A stretch of DNA of 64,000 bases from SAR324 cluster bacterium (GTDB taxonomy: Bacteria > SAR324 > NAC60-12). Position 1 is the first letter of the stretch. Each line of letters opens with the position of its first letter. The position numbers and the translations under genes were made by a program. This document shows positions 9,071-19,600 of the stretch, piece by piece. The stretch lies in assembly GCA_015231825.1 (NCBI GenBank), contig JADGAV010000026.1:3241-67240 (forward strand), in the 5' to 3' direction. The notes beneath the pieces are model-generated. The model did not search any database, was not told where the DNA came from, and worked only from the letters and a program-made list of their open reading frames with translations.

Positions 9071-9214
9071 TTATTTTTTTTCCTTTTCTTTCTCTCTCTC
9101 CTTTCTCAACATCTCGTACATGAACAGTCGATAAACAAGAAAAATACCGAGAAATAGCAGAATTGCAAAGATCGTTTCCCGCTCTTCGTTTATGAACTCG
9201 AGTAATTCCTTCAT
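9071..9214 (-). CDS. Small single-pass membrane protein (47 aa)
   Basis: An ATG at 9214 with GAAGGG about 6 nt upstream opens a 47-codon frame ending in TAA at 9071. The peptide has an acidic N-terminus (MKELLEFINEERE), one hydrophobic segment at residues 15-28 (IFAILLFLGIFLVY) and a charged Lys/Glu tail that would form a basic-acidic helix. This is the layout of a small inner-membrane protein with a cytoplasmic or periplasmic coiled tail. I recognise no family. It converges with the DA1-like gene and diverges from the 86-aa gene at 9493. Confidence 0.5.
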   Translation of the reverse strand: MKELLEFINEERETIFAILLFLGIFLVYRLFMYEMLRKEREKEKEKK

Positions 9215-9492
9215 GTTTACCCTTCGCTGTTATTCCTCAAACTGAGTAGAAAGACCGCCCTGAAACTAGCACTTTTAATCCGACTTTTCTATTGATCTTT
9301 TTGCAGCATTTCCTGCGAATATATTCCCCGCCTTTTCTGTCTGAGAATCTTTTGGACGCATTGGAATCAAATGAGTAGTTCATCATTGTAAATTTATTTT
9401 ATGATTGCAGTCAAAATGGATATAGTTTATAGATCGGAGAAGCAACCGGAAGCAAGCAACGGAATTAATCACATTTGTCAGAAGGACACGTT

Positions 9493-9753
9493 ATGACATT
9501 AAAGGAATCAATCAGTTCTATCGTAAAAACAGCCCTCCCCGATGCAGACAATACTGCAATCGAAAATATAATCAATGATCTCAATGCCTTATTAGATAAA
9601 AAGTTTGAAGAAGGGACAAAAATAATTGCGCATCAATATCTTCAAAGAATCAACCGTTGCTGTGAACCGGGATCAGAAATGGACCGCCGTCTTCAGGGAG
9701 AATTGGGAGACATGGAAAAGGTCCTGATCGCCAACCTCAGCTCCTTACGGTGA
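9493..9753 (+). CDS. Hypothetical small helical protein (86 aa)
   Basis: 86 aa from an ATG at 9493, chosen over a TTG at 9475 because AAGGA (9482-9486) lies 6 nt before it. The sequence is mostly alpha-helical in composition, with heptad-like Leu/Ile spacing (IENIINDLNALLDKKF) and a CC pair at RINRCCEPG. There is no signal peptide or membrane segment, so it should be cytosolic. I recognise no family. It is followed by a small hairpin (ATGAAC/GTTCAT, 9757-9771) without a T-run. Confidence 0.6.
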   Translation: MTLKESISSIVKTALPDADNTAIENIINDLNALLDKKFEEGTKIIAHQYLQRINRCCEPGSEMDRRLQGELGDMEKVLIANLSSLR

Positions 9754-9793
9754 AAAATGAACTTCGTTCATCTACGCGAATCGATTAAATTTT

Positions 9794-9817
9794 CAAAAAA
9801 ATCCGCGTTTATCGCGG
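9794..9817 (-). terminator. Rho-independent terminator of the Yej-type operon
   Basis: Read on the minus strand: a perfect CCGCG/CGCGG stem (9803-9807 with 9813-9817) and a 5-nt loop, followed by an A and a run of seven T. It lies about 100 nt after the stop of the last permease gene and ends the leftward transcript. Confidence 0.75.
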
Positions 9818-9917
9818 CATAACCTTTCAACAAGATAGATAGACTCTACAATTTACCCGATCAACAATTCTGGTTCGTCTGGTAGCCGACTATTGCTCAG
9901 AATAATTCAATTCAGGC

Positions 9918-10934
9918 TTATCCTTTGCGTGGGTCAAAAGCGTTTCTGACTCCTTCGCCAATAAAATTCAGAAGGAGCAGCGAAATCACAAGCAAAGCAA
10001 AAGGAAACACAACCAGCCACCAGGCATTTTCAAAATTCTGCTGTCCCATTCTCAGCAATTCCCCTAACGACGCAGTAGGTGGCTGCACTCCATAGCCTAA
10101 AAAGTCCAGTGATGTCAGCAGGAGCACACCACCTGCGATGATAAACGGTGTGAAAGTGATAACAGGTGTCAGGGAATTGGGGATGACATGGGTAAAAAAA
10201 TTTCTTAACTTCCCGGACCCCAGAGCCGTTGCTGCCAGGATGAATTCTCCCTGCTTCACTTTCAAACATTCTGCCCGAAAATAATAAGATAGACCAATCC
10301 ATGAAAATACCCCGCTCATCAAAGTGAGCACCAAAAATCCCGGTTCAAAAAGACTGCCAAGAAGAATCAAAACGAAAAAGTATGGCATTGTTCCCCAAAC
10401 CTCAACGACCCTCTGGCCAATGATATCGATTTTTCCTCCAAAAAACCCCTGAATTCCGCCGATCAATATCCCGATCATGACAGCAAAAAAACAGTTAATG
10501 AAGGCAAAGCTCATGGACACTCGGATTCCATAAAGCATTCGCGTCAAGACATCACGACCACTGGTATCCGTTCCCAACAAGTTTTCAAAAGTGGGTTGGG
10601 AAGGATAGAGAAGCACTTCTCGATTGGATTCGTTGCTGCCCCAGCGAATTGGAGGAAAAATTGCGAAATCCGGCGGATTGAATGATTTGACCAATCGTTT
10701 ATAATTGGGAGGCAGTTTTGATTTTTTGCCGAAGTCGGTTCCGCGGTAAACTTGAAAAACCGGGAAATAATACTTCCCCTGGTATGCGATCAGCAGAGGC
10801 TTGTTGTTTGCAATCAATTCGGCGGATGCACTGACAAAAATAAGCAAACCGAAGATCCAGAGGGAAACCCATGAACGTCTGATTTTTTTGAATTTTTTAA
10901 ACCTTTTCAGGGTGATCGGAGAGAAACTAAACAT
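9918..10934 (-). CDS. yejE: Peptide ABC transporter permease, YejE/OppC type
   Basis: 338 aa. The N-terminus has one membrane helix (~22-42), then a long periplasmic stretch typical of YejE (residues ~45-115, with GTDTSGRDVLTRMLYGIRVS at ~118-137), then five more helices. The ABC-permease coupling loop is visible as EFILAATALGSGKLRNFFTHVIPN. It pairs with the YejB-like permease to form the inner-membrane channel. Its ATG is 7 nt after the stop of that gene. In E. coli the Yej system imports peptide-like compounds such as microcin C; substrate here is inferred to be oligopeptides. Confidence 0.88.
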   Translation of the reverse strand: MFSFSPITLKRFKKFKKIRRSWVSLWIFGLLIFVSASAELIANNKPLLIAYQGKYYFPVFQVYRGTDFGKKSKLPPNYKRLVKSFNPPDFAIFPPIRWGSNESNREVLLYPSQPTFENLLGTDTSGRDVLTRMLYGIRVSMSFAFINCFFAVMIGILIGGIQGFFGGKIDIIGQRVVEVWGTMPYFFVLILLGSLFEPGFLVLTLMSGVFSWIGLSYYFRAECLKVKQGEFILAATALGSGKLRNFFTHVIPNSLTPVITFTPFIIAGGVLLLTSLDFLGYGVQPPTASLGELLRMGQQNFENAWWLVVFPFALLVISLLLLNFIGEGVRNAFDPRKG

Positions 10935-10940
10935 CGCCGT

Positions 10941-11954
10941 TCAATCATAAGTGATTCTGGGATCTAAAATGACATAAAGCACATCAGAAACAAAATTCCC
11001 CAGCAAGGTCGCCATGGCGCTCAGCATGATAATCGCGAGCACCACCGGATAGTCGCGTGCTTGAATCGATTCGTAATTCAGCAGCCCGATTCCTTCCAAT
11101 CCAAAAATATACTCCAGTAGAATTGAACCCGCCAGAAAAAGCCCGACCCAGGAACCGATGCTGGTAGCAATCGGAATCAAGGCATTTTTGAGGACATGTT
11201 TGAAATATACCATTTTCTCCGGCAAGCCTTTGGCGCGGGCAGTGCGCGTGTAATCCTGGCTGATCTGGGCGATAAAAGAATTTTTCATCATGAAGGTTTC
11301 TACTGCAAAAAATCCAAGCATGTAACAGAAAAGAGGGAGAAAAAGATGATGAAAATAATCCAGCAGATACTCAAGCATCGGCAATTGGTCCGCGTTGTCT
11401 GAATGCAATCCCTGAATGGGAAACCACTCCCAAAAACTTCCGCCGCCAAAAAAAACAATCAGCAGAATCGCCAATGCAAAATGAGGAATAGAATAAGCAA
11501 AAAAAAGCAGGAATGAGGTCATGACATCAAAAGTGGAGTTTTCCTTGATCGCTTTGAAGACCCCCAACGGAATGGAAAGAAGGTAGACCGCAAAAAAGGT
11601 CCAGATTCCAAAGGAAAGGCTCACCGGGAGGCGGTACAAAATCACATCAAGAACCGGTTCCTGATATTCATAGGACTCACCAAAATCCAGGCTCAGGACA
11701 TTTTTCATCCATATCAAATATTGAACATAGGCGGGTTTGTCAAAGCCATACAAAGCTTCCAATGCTTGCCGATACTCTTCTGTCAACTCAATTGTGCTGT
11801 TGGCATCTGACCCGCTTTGACCCATTTTCATCTGACGGACCAGATTGTCGATAGGCCCTCCTGGAACCAGCTGTGTGATCGTGAATACCAGCAGAGACAC
11901 TCCAATTAAAGTCGGGATCATCAACAAAAGCCGTCTTAAAAAGTAAGTGCCCAT
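10941..11954 (-). CDS. yejB: Peptide ABC transporter permease, YejB/OppB type
   Basis: 337 aa with an N-terminal helix (residues 8-30) followed by the OppB-type periplasmic loop (EALYGFDKPAYVQYLIWMKN and DFGESY). Five further helices follow, with the ATP-binding-subunit contact loop DYTRTARAKGLPEKMVYFKHVLKNAL. The insertion before the first coupling helix is longer than in DppB and matches YejB. The start codon is 9 nt downstream of the binding-protein stop, so both permeases and the binding protein are one operon. Confidence 0.88.
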   Translation of the reverse strand: MGTYFLRRLLLMIPTLIGVSLLVFTITQLVPGGPIDNLVRQMKMGQSGSDANSTIELTEEYRQALEALYGFDKPAYVQYLIWMKNVLSLDFGESYEYQEPVLDVILYRLPVSLSFGIWTFFAVYLLSIPLGVFKAIKENSTFDVMTSFLLFFAYSIPHFALAILLIVFFGGGSFWEWFPIQGLHSDNADQLPMLEYLLDYFHHLFLPLFCYMLGFFAVETFMMKNSFIAQISQDYTRTARAKGLPEKMVYFKHVLKNALIPIATSIGSWVGLFLAGSILLEYIFGLEGIGLLNYESIQARDYPVVLAIIMLSAMATLLGNFVSDVLYVILDPRITYD

Positions 11955-11963
11955 AGAAAACTT

Positions 11964-13661
11964 TTACTGTTTGGCGAACCAACGGATAAAAAAGGGATTT
12001 CGGGTATCACTGCCGCTGAATTTTAAAAACGGGGTTGCAGTGGGATCGAGCCGGTCTTTCCAGTACCCGACCAGATGACTTTTATCCTGTCCCCGAAAAA
12101 GATAGGGTTGTTCATCTATAATCAACGCTTCCATTTTCTGATAGATGGCATAGCGTTTTTTTTCATCAAATTCTTTGGGGCCTTCCTCAATCAAACGATT
12201 GACTTCAGGATGATTCAAGCCGGGTATGTTTGAAGTCCCTGCTTTATCCACCGATTCTCCATGGAAAAGCTGCCGGGGTCCTGGAATCGGATTTCCTGAC
12301 CAGCCGATCGTGAATGTTTGAAATTTGAATTCGTCAAGCAGCTTGGTGGCTGTCGTCCATTCCAAGTATTTCAAATTGACTTTGACGCCTATGCTCTTCG
12401 CATCTTCTTTGTAGATGGATGCCCACTGATCGTGTCCTTTCCAGGAATACATCAATTCGAACTCTGCTAATTGCGGAATCTTTTTACCGTCCTGCTCGAC
12501 CAACTTGTATAAAACTCCGTCGTCATTGACTTCGGTATAACCAATTGCACCCAACAATTCTGATGCCTGTTCCAGGTCAAAACCAATAGCCTTACGATTT
12601 GCAGAATAGTTGGACCCGAAAGCGAAAGGCCCAATCACAGGTCTCTGCTTGTCTCGAAACAGCTTTTTCATATACAAAGGGCGGTTCATGATCAACTGCA
12701 GGGCTTTACGGAATTTTTTTTCATTGGTTGGTGCTTTCCTCATATTCAATGCAATACCTCCCCAGGTTTGAGGATAAAATTTTTCGGCATCAATCCTGCC
12801 GATGTTTTTATCCGTCCAGGGAAAAGATTCGACATCGTCCCATTTTGCATATTGCTGAGCATCCATATAAAGAAAATCGAGTTCCTTCTTTTTAAATAAT
12901 TCAAATGCAACGGTTCCATCCTTGACCACTTTGAAGCTGATTTTGTCAAAATTGTAATAATTTTTATAATAAGGAAGGCGATTGTTCTTGTGCCCCCACC
13001 AATTTTTATTGCGAATCAAAGTGATCTTTTTACGCCCTTGCTCCTCCTGTAATGTGTAGGGTCCTGATCCATAAAGGACTTTATTGAAGTCCTTGTTGAA
13101 ATCTTTTCCCGCCTCACCATAAATGTGTTTTGGCATTATTTGAAGTCCGCCAATTCTTTCCAGGTTTTGAAAATGAATATTTTTCATTTTGACTTCAACG
13201 GTATATTTGTCCAATACCTTGACATATTCCATCGGGCCAACATAGTCCCGACTTGGCTGGCAAAGTACACATTCTTTGCTGTATACCGTATCGAGGGTAA
13301 ATTTGATATCGTCTGCCGTCACGGCTTTCCCATCTGAAAACCGTGCTTCTTCATCAATGGTGAAGGTGTAGGTGAGTTTATCTTCTCCCACCTGCCAGCT
13401 TTTTGCCAGCAAGGGAGTATTTTCAAAAGTATTCTCATCTTTTTGAGAAATCATAGATTCCTGAACGAACCCTGCGATCAGCCCGGAATAGCCGCTCCCG
13501 ACAATGTAGTGGTTGAATGCTCTTGGATAAATAGGCAATCTTGCTACCAGTTCTCCTCCTTTTTTCTGAGCAGAAATGACTGACGGGAAAACTATCAGTG
13601 AGGCCGTCAAGCAGGCGAATGTCAAAATTTTGATGCATCGATTGATTTTTGATAAATACAT
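11964..13661 (-). CDS. yejA: Periplasmic peptide-binding protein, YejA/SBP_bac_5 family
   Basis: 565 aa with a Sec signal peptide (residues ~1-30, cleavage near VISAQ). The body is a family 5 extracellular solute-binding protein: SWQVGEDKLTYTFTIDEEARFSDGKAVTADD is recognisable at ~85-115, and the C-terminus has the usual YAIYQKMEALIIDEQPYLF. AAGGAG lies shortly before the ATG. In the Yej system this protein delivers peptides to the YejBE channel. It is placed third in the operon, after the two ATPase genes, rather than first. Confidence 0.88.
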   Translation of the reverse strand: MYLSKINRCIKILTFACLTASLIVFPSVISAQKKGGELVARLPIYPRAFNHYIVGSGYSGLIAGFVQESMISQKDENTFENTPLLAKSWQVGEDKLTYTFTIDEEARFSDGKAVTADDIKFTLDTVYSKECVLCQPSRDYVGPMEYVKVLDKYTVEVKMKNIHFQNLERIGGLQIMPKHIYGEAGKDFNKDFNKVLYGSGPYTLQEEQGRKKITLIRNKNWWGHKNNRLPYYKNYYNFDKISFKVVKDGTVAFELFKKKELDFLYMDAQQYAKWDDVESFPWTDKNIGRIDAEKFYPQTWGGIALNMRKAPTNEKKFRKALQLIMNRPLYMKKLFRDKQRPVIGPFAFGSNYSANRKAIGFDLEQASELLGAIGYTEVNDDGVLYKLVEQDGKKIPQLAEFELMYSWKGHDQWASIYKEDAKSIGVKVNLKYLEWTTATKLLDEFKFQTFTIGWSGNPIPGPRQLFHGESVDKAGTSNIPGLNHPEVNRLIEEGPKEFDEKKRYAIYQKMEALIIDEQPYLFRGQDKSHLVGYWKDRLDPTATPFLKFSGSDTRNPFFIRWFAKQ

Positions 13662-13682
13662 GGACGCTCTCCTTAAAAAAAT

Positions 13683-14654
13683 CTATTGCAGATGACAGGC
13701 TACCCAATGCGGCTTCTCCGGGTGAACCTTATTTTCATTTAGGGGAGGAATTTCTCTTTTGCAGATCTCCTCTACGTGTGGGCATCTCAAATGAAACGCA
13801 CAACCCCTGGGAGGATTCAAAGGGCTTGGTACATCGCCCTGTAAAATTTGTTTTTTATTTTTTTTACCGGGTCTGGGAACTGGAATGGAGGAAATCAATG
13901 CTTTGGTATAGGGATGACGCGGGTCCTGACAAACTGATTCTGATTCGCCCAGTTCCACGATACGCCCGGCGTACATCACAGCAATTCGATCGCTGATATG
14001 CTTGACTACTGCCATATTGTGGGCGATAAAAATACAGGCCAAATTCATTTCTTCACGAATTTCTTTCAGTAAATTCAATATCTGTGATTGTATTGAAACA
14101 TCCAGCGCCGAGACCGGCTCATCGGCAATAATCAGTTTCGGTTTCAACGCGATTGCCCGGGCAATCCCGATTCTTTGGCGCTGTCCTCCGCTGAACTCAT
14201 GCGGGTACTGCCTGATAGACTCGGGCTGAATTCCTACTTTTTCTAAAAGCTCTGCCGCCTTCTCTCTTCTTGTTTCATTATTGCCGATCCCGTGAATTCT
14301 TAGAGGTTCTTCAACAATTGACCCGACTGTCATTCTTGGATCCACCGAAGAAAACGGGTCCTGAAAAATCATCTGCATGTGCTGTCGGGTATGCTTCAGT
14401 TCTCGGGCACCCATGCTCACAAGGTCTTTCCCCTCGAATCGGATACTTCCGGAAATCGGATCTGACAACCTTAAAATGCTTCTTCCCAGAGTTGATTTAC
14501 CCGAGCCTGATTCTCCTACCAAACCCAGTGTTTCGCCCTTTTCCAAGCTAAACGAGACCTCTGTAACCGCATGTACCTTGCCGACCATCCGCCTGAAAAC
14601 ACCACCAAAAACAGGGAAATGCTTCGTTACGTTTTCCAATTCTAATAGCGGCAT
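13683..14654 (-). CDS. Peptide ABC transporter ATPase, OppF type
   Basis: 323 aa from the ATG at 14654; a TTG at 14666 would add four residues. Walker A GESGSGKST, signature FSGGQRQRIGIARA and Walker B LIIADEPVSALD are all present. The C-terminal oligopeptide-transporter extension contains the CAFHLRCPHVEEICKRE cysteine region, which binds a 4Fe-4S cluster in some Opp/Dpp ATPases. It energises the YejBE permease together with the OppD-type ATPase. In E. coli these two are fused as YejF; here they are separate genes. Confidence 0.88.
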   Translation of the reverse strand: MPLLELENVTKHFPVFGGVFRRMVGKVHAVTEVSFSLEKGETLGLVGESGSGKSTLGRSILRLSDPISGSIRFEGKDLVSMGARELKHTRQHMQMIFQDPFSSVDPRMTVGSIVEEPLRIHGIGNNETRREKAAELLEKVGIQPESIRQYPHEFSGGQRQRIGIARAIALKPKLIIADEPVSALDVSIQSQILNLLKEIREEMNLACIFIAHNMAVVKHISDRIAVMYAGRIVELGESESVCQDPRHPYTKALISSIPVPRPGKKNKKQILQGDVPSPLNPPRGCAFHLRCPHVEEICKREIPPLNENKVHPEKPHWVACHLQ

Positions 14655-14761
14655 TCGAACACTCAAAGGCGGATAAAATACTCTGAAAAAATCCAGTCAA
14701 TGCACAGGGTGAATCTCCCCGAAAAAAAATTCCCTTCTTTGGGAAAAACCAGGGAACAGTT

Positions 14762-15742
14762 TTATTCATACTTGAAACAAGCAACCGCTCTCTCTCCGGG
14801 AAGAGCAATCAGGGACGGTGGATTTTCTCTGCATTGTTCCATCCTGTCGGGACAGCGGTCGTGAAACGCGCATCCCTGAGGAACCTGATGGAGACTGGGG
14901 ACTAAACCTTCAATGGTATGAAGCGTGTTTTTCGCTTTATCTTCCATCAGTGGAATGGATTTGAGCAAACCCTCAGTATAAGGATGCTTCGGAGATTCAA
15001 ACAGCAAAGCAACACTTGATTTTTCTACTATTTTTCCTGCATACATCACAATCGCTTCATCACAGGTTTCTGCAATCACTCCGAGATCATGGGTAATCAA
15101 CATGAGGGACATGCCGATTTCATCTCGGAGATTTTGGATCAAGTCCAGAATCTGAGCCTGAATAGTCACATCAAGCGCCGTCGTCGGTTCATCGGCAATC
15201 AACAATTGTGGGCGGCATGAAAGCGCAATTGCAATCATCACTCGCTGTCTCATTCCTCCGGAAAGTTGATGCGGGTAATCATTCATCCTCATTTCGGCGT
15301 CCGGAATACTGACCAGATTCAACAATTCTAACGCTTTTTTCCGACTTTCTTCCTTGCTGTTTTTTTGATGAAACCGGATCGTTTCGCAGATTTGATTGCC
15401 GATCGTAAAAACCGGGTTTAAGGCGGTCATCGGTTCCTGGAAAATCATCCCGATCTGCTTCCCCCGAATTTTCAACATCGCGTCTTCACTGCGCTCCAGA
15501 AGATTGTCGTCTTGCCAGTAAATGCTCCCCGCTGTAATTTTCCCATAAGGATGGGGCAGCAATCTCATGATTGAAAGCGCTGTCATACTTTTGCCGCATC
15601 CTGATTCGCCAACCACACCGAGGGCTTGCCCGTACTTGATCGAAAAACTCACATCATTAACCGGAGTGATCACCCCGTCTTCGGTTTCCAGAATAGTTTT
15701 TAAACTGTCTACTTGCAACAAAAGACGGCTCTGCTCTTTCAT
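14762..15742 (-). CDS. Peptide ABC transporter ATPase, OppD type
   Basis: 326 aa from the ATG at 15742; a TTG at 15763 is possible. Walker A GESGCGKSM, signature LSGGMRQRVMIAIAL and Walker B LLIADEPTTALD are clear. The C-terminus has the Opp/Dpp signature GLVPSLHQVPQGCAFHDRCPDRMEQC. It is the first gene of the five-gene importer operon, with a ~107-nt gap to the OppF-type gene. The promoter should lie in 15743-15932. Confidence 0.88.
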   Translation of the reverse strand: MKEQSRLLLQVDSLKTILETEDGVITPVNDVSFSIKYGQALGVVGESGCGKSMTALSIMRLLPHPYGKITAGSIYWQDDNLLERSEDAMLKIRGKQIGMIFQEPMTALNPVFTIGNQICETIRFHQKNSKEESRKKALELLNLVSIPDAEMRMNDYPHQLSGGMRQRVMIAIALSCRPQLLIADEPTTALDVTIQAQILDLIQNLRDEIGMSLMLITHDLGVIAETCDEAIVMYAGKIVEKSSVALLFESPKHPYTEGLLKSIPLMEDKAKNTLHTIEGLVPSLHQVPQGCAFHDRCPDRMEQCRENPPSLIALPGERAVACFKYE

Positions 15743-15932
15743 CAATCTGATTTCTTGGTACAAAAAAATGGAAATTGGTGAGGGGCACCGTCTGTGGAAT
15801 TTTACTTTGTTGATTCGAATATCGAAAAAACACCTTTCAAGCCGGGACAGAACATGGCTTCCTGTGGATTTTTCTATACTCTAACAAACGAAGTCGAATA
15901 CGATTTTTTCAATGAAGTGTCACCGAATTATA

Positions 15933-16475
15933 CTATTCTTTGACATATTCCTTTTTCATATAAGGTTTCGGGTTTCTGGCAAATTCTCGAATCATGGCTG
16001 GGGCTCCGCCATCCCGTACCCAAAACAGCTTTATTTTTTGTGATTTGATCCGGTCACCCATGTGAGCCATAAAGGCCTTGAGAAAATGGTAACTCGAAGG
16101 ACTGCCTTCTCCGCCAGAGGCCGCATAGATTCTCGTTTTCTTGAGTTTTGAATAATTTTTATAATTTTTGTACTTTGCTTTTTTCAATGCTTTTAAAAAC
16201 GCATCAGGGTTGAAAGAATTTTCATCTTTCATTTCATATCGTACAGTCCAAGCTTTCATGTTTTGCGGTCCTTTTTTGGTCTCACTATTGTTCCTTGTGT
16301 CAACGAAAATACAACTTCGATGAGGAACACACTTGCTTATTTGTGTAAGAGCTTCTTTGAAAGAAAGTTTTTCCACTCCATCAATGGTGTCAGGAACGTC
16401 CGCAGCAACTGCAGCTGCCGACAAAATTAAGCTAAAACAGACAAAACTTATCAAAAAATAGCTGAAATTTTTCAT
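15933..16475 (-). CDS. Exported rhodanese-like protein without the active-site Cys
   Basis: 180 aa from the ATG at 16475 with GGAG 6 nt upstream. A Sec signal peptide covers residues 1-25 (cleavage near AVAAD). The mature part has a rhodanese-like outline: FKEALTQISKC, IFVDTRN, then a beta-strand RIYAASGGEGSPSSYHFLKAF where the catalytic loop CxxGxR would be. The Cys is replaced by Ala or Ser, so sulfurtransferase activity is unlikely. Two other Cys (CVPHRSC) near residue 50 could form a disulfide. It is a single gene between two operons. The family assignment is tentative. Confidence 0.55.
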   Translation of the reverse strand: MKNFSYFLISFVCFSLILSAAAVAADVPDTIDGVEKLSFKEALTQISKCVPHRSCIFVDTRNNSETKKGPQNMKAWTVRYEMKDENSFNPDAFLKALKKAKYKNYKNYSKLKKTRIYAASGGEGSPSSYHFLKAFMAHMGDRIKSQKIKLFWVRDGGAPAMIREFARNPKPYMKKEYVKE

Positions 16476-16667
16476 ATTTTTCTCCACTTGTTAAGGAAAT
16501 TGTTTCGACGGCCGAATCTTGCTCTTCGAGCATGGCTTCAACCAATAAAAAACCGAATGTCAAAGGAATGAAATGATTACGATATATTGATGAAAAATAT
16601 CTTTGGTAGTCCGTTTAATCGACTGAAATGCGAAAATATGCCAGTCAATTTAAGAAAAATTGTTTAT

Positions 16668-19600
16668 CTACACCTTTCCGAAACCACCTCCTCCAGGAGT
16701 CATGATGCGGATGCGGTCACCTGGGTCCGCTTGAATTTCGTTTTTTCCCCCCAGATTGAGAACGCGCCCGTTTTTTCGGAAAAAGTGATTCTGCCCGCAT
16801 TTTCCGGGTTCGCCGCCTGCCATCCCGTAGGGGGCATAGGTCCGTCTTTCAGAAAGAATCGCAACATTCAAAGGTTCAAGAAATTCTACTTCGCGGACCA
16901 AGCCATCACCTCCAGCGAATTTTCCTTGCCCACCGCTTTCTTTTCGTAACGAAAATTCTCGCAAGACCACGGGATAGCGCCGTTCGAGAATTTCAGGATC
17001 CGTAATACGAGTGTTAGTCATATGGGTATGAACCCCTGATTGTCCATGCCAGCGAGGACCGGCTCCCGCGCCACCACCGACAGTTTCGTAGTAACCAAAT
17101 TTGTCATTGCCAAAGGTAAAATTATTCATACATCCCTGGGATGCAGCGGCAGCTTTGAAAGCCCTGAGCACAACATCGGTAATCCTTTGCGAAGTGAGAA
17201 CATTCCCTCCCACCACGGCCGCCTGTTCTGAAGGAGCAAGCAAAGAGCCTTCTTCGATTATAATTTCAATTGGGTTCAGGCACCCCTGATTGAGCGGAAT
17301 CTCTTTTTGGATCAAACAACGGAGAGAATAAATAATCGCGGAATAAGTAACCGCACGCGGGGCATTCAGGTTGCCCCAGATTTCAGGTCCGGTCCCCTTG
17401 AAATCAAATATTGCGCTGCCGTTTTGCCGATTGATGGTGAGATTCAAAACGAGCAGGCTGCCATCATCGAGATGATCTTCTGCATGTACCGTATCGACTT
17501 CGGCCAATCCCCAGGACTGGGAGAGTTCCTGAAACATCCGTCGAACCGCTTCTTCGGCATTCACCTGGATGTGACGCATATAGGCCTGAACCACATCAAG
17601 TGAATAGTGATCGATCATTTCCAGGAGCAATTCGACGCCCCGCTGATTTGCTGCAACCTGCGCTTTCAAATCTGAAATATTGTCAGAAATCCGTCGTGTC
17701 CCACTAATCTGAGACTGATCGGAGGCCCTTTTTATTTGAGCGGGTGCCATCAACAATTCACGAACCCCATCTTCATTGAAAGCACCGTTTTCGACCAGCT
17801 TGAAACTTTTAATACAGGCTCCCTCTTCTTCCAGAATTCTTGAAAAAGGGGGCATTGATCCTGGAGAGATTCCTCCTATCTCGGCGTGGTGACCCCGGTC
17901 GGCAACAAAAAAGATAATTTCTCCCTGCTTCCATACTGGAGTGATGACGGTGATATCCGGAAGATGGCTTCCTCCGGCAATGGGATGATTGGTGACTAGA
18001 ACATCCCCTTCTTTCAGGTTTTTTCCCTGGATTTTCATTTGCTGACGTATTGCCTCACTCATGGCTCCCAGATGGACAGGCTGATGGGGTGCATTGGCCA
18101 CCAATCCTCCTTCGGGGTCAAAAATCGCGCAGGAAAAGTCCAATCGCTCTTTGATATTGGTGGAAATCGACGTGCGTTCCAGGGTTCGTCCCATTTGTTC
18201 GGCAATGGACATAAACAGGTTGCTGAAAATTGACAATTGAATCGGATCAACCTGGGTGCTGATTTCTTTTTTGAGGTCAGAGACAACATCAATCGAAACA
18301 TCTCCGAATTCAGTGATTTCTGCTCTACAATCCGGTTCGATCAAAATTGTCGAAGTATTTTGGATCAGCATGGCCGGCCCTGAAATAGTTTGCCCCTGCC
18401 CCAACGTCTCCAGCTGATAAATAGGAGTTTCCTGCCATCCGTTTTTAAAATAGCAGCGCGTGATCGTTTCCGGAAGTGGCTTCCCTTCTTTTTTGCCGAT
18501 TCGAAACTTTTTGAGAACAGGAGATTTTGCGACTGCACGGACGCGAATATCATCGATCATTATCGATCGGTCAGTGAGATCAAATCCAAATTCCCTTCGG
18601 TAGCTTTCTCTAAAAACTCTTTCAAAATCATCGTCATCAGGCTGCTGGATCATCATAGCAGTGTCCGTTCCCTGATAACGCAGGTTGAGATAGCATTGCA
18701 ACTCAATTTGTTCAGCATCATATCCTTCTGCGACAAGCGCCGCCACCGCCTTCCCGGATAGAAATTCGATGCGTTTTTTTTCATGCTGTTGATAGGACTC
18801 GTAGCGATACTCCTTTGCTGAAGGTTCCTGTTTTTCTACGACAACATCTGCTAAGCCCATGCCATAGGCAGAAAGAACACCTGCAAAGCGATGGATGAAG
18901 ATTTTTGATATTCCCAGTTCCCGTGCAATTGCGCATGCATGCTGCCCCCCGGCCCCGCCAAAACAGGCAAGGACATGTTCCTTGATGTCGTAGCCCCGCA
19001 TCACCGAGATTTCACGGATAGGCCGGACCATCACTTCATTGGCCACTTCTAAAAATCCGAGCGCAACTTCTTCAGGTGATAAGGGAGAACGCCCCTTGAT
19101 AGCATATTGCGCGTTGATTTCCTCTGTCAACTTTTCAAATGCCAGACGAGAAGCTTCGAAATCAAGGGCCTGGTCCTCTGTTATGCCAAAAATTTTAGGG
19201 AAGAAATCAACGTGCAGACGTCCCAGAAATAAATTGGCATCCGTGATGGCTAAATGTCCATTCTTTCGATAGCAGAGAGGTCCGGGATGCGCACCTGCCG
19301 ATTCCGGTCCTGCTTCAAACATTCCATTGCGAAAAAATAAGCGGGACCCTCCTCCCGCTGCTACAGTCTTGATGTGCATTTGTGGAGCTTGAATGCGAAC
19401 ACCTGCAGTTTCGGTTTCATGAACCAGTTCATATTCTCCTCCAAATCGAGAAACATCCGTGGAGGTTCCGCCCATATCAAAACCAATCATCGGCTGACCC
19501 GATTCTTGTTGATCGGTTGTGCAGGCATACCCGACCACTCCTCCTGCAGGTCCTGAAAGGATGGCGTTACTGCCTTTGAAGTGATCAGCGTTGACCAGTC

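Noticed and set aside
9918..15742. Nickel or dipeptide (Dpp) importer
   Set aside because: The long YejE/YejB-type periplasmic loops and the binding protein fit the Yej branch better; the split ATPases do not change this.
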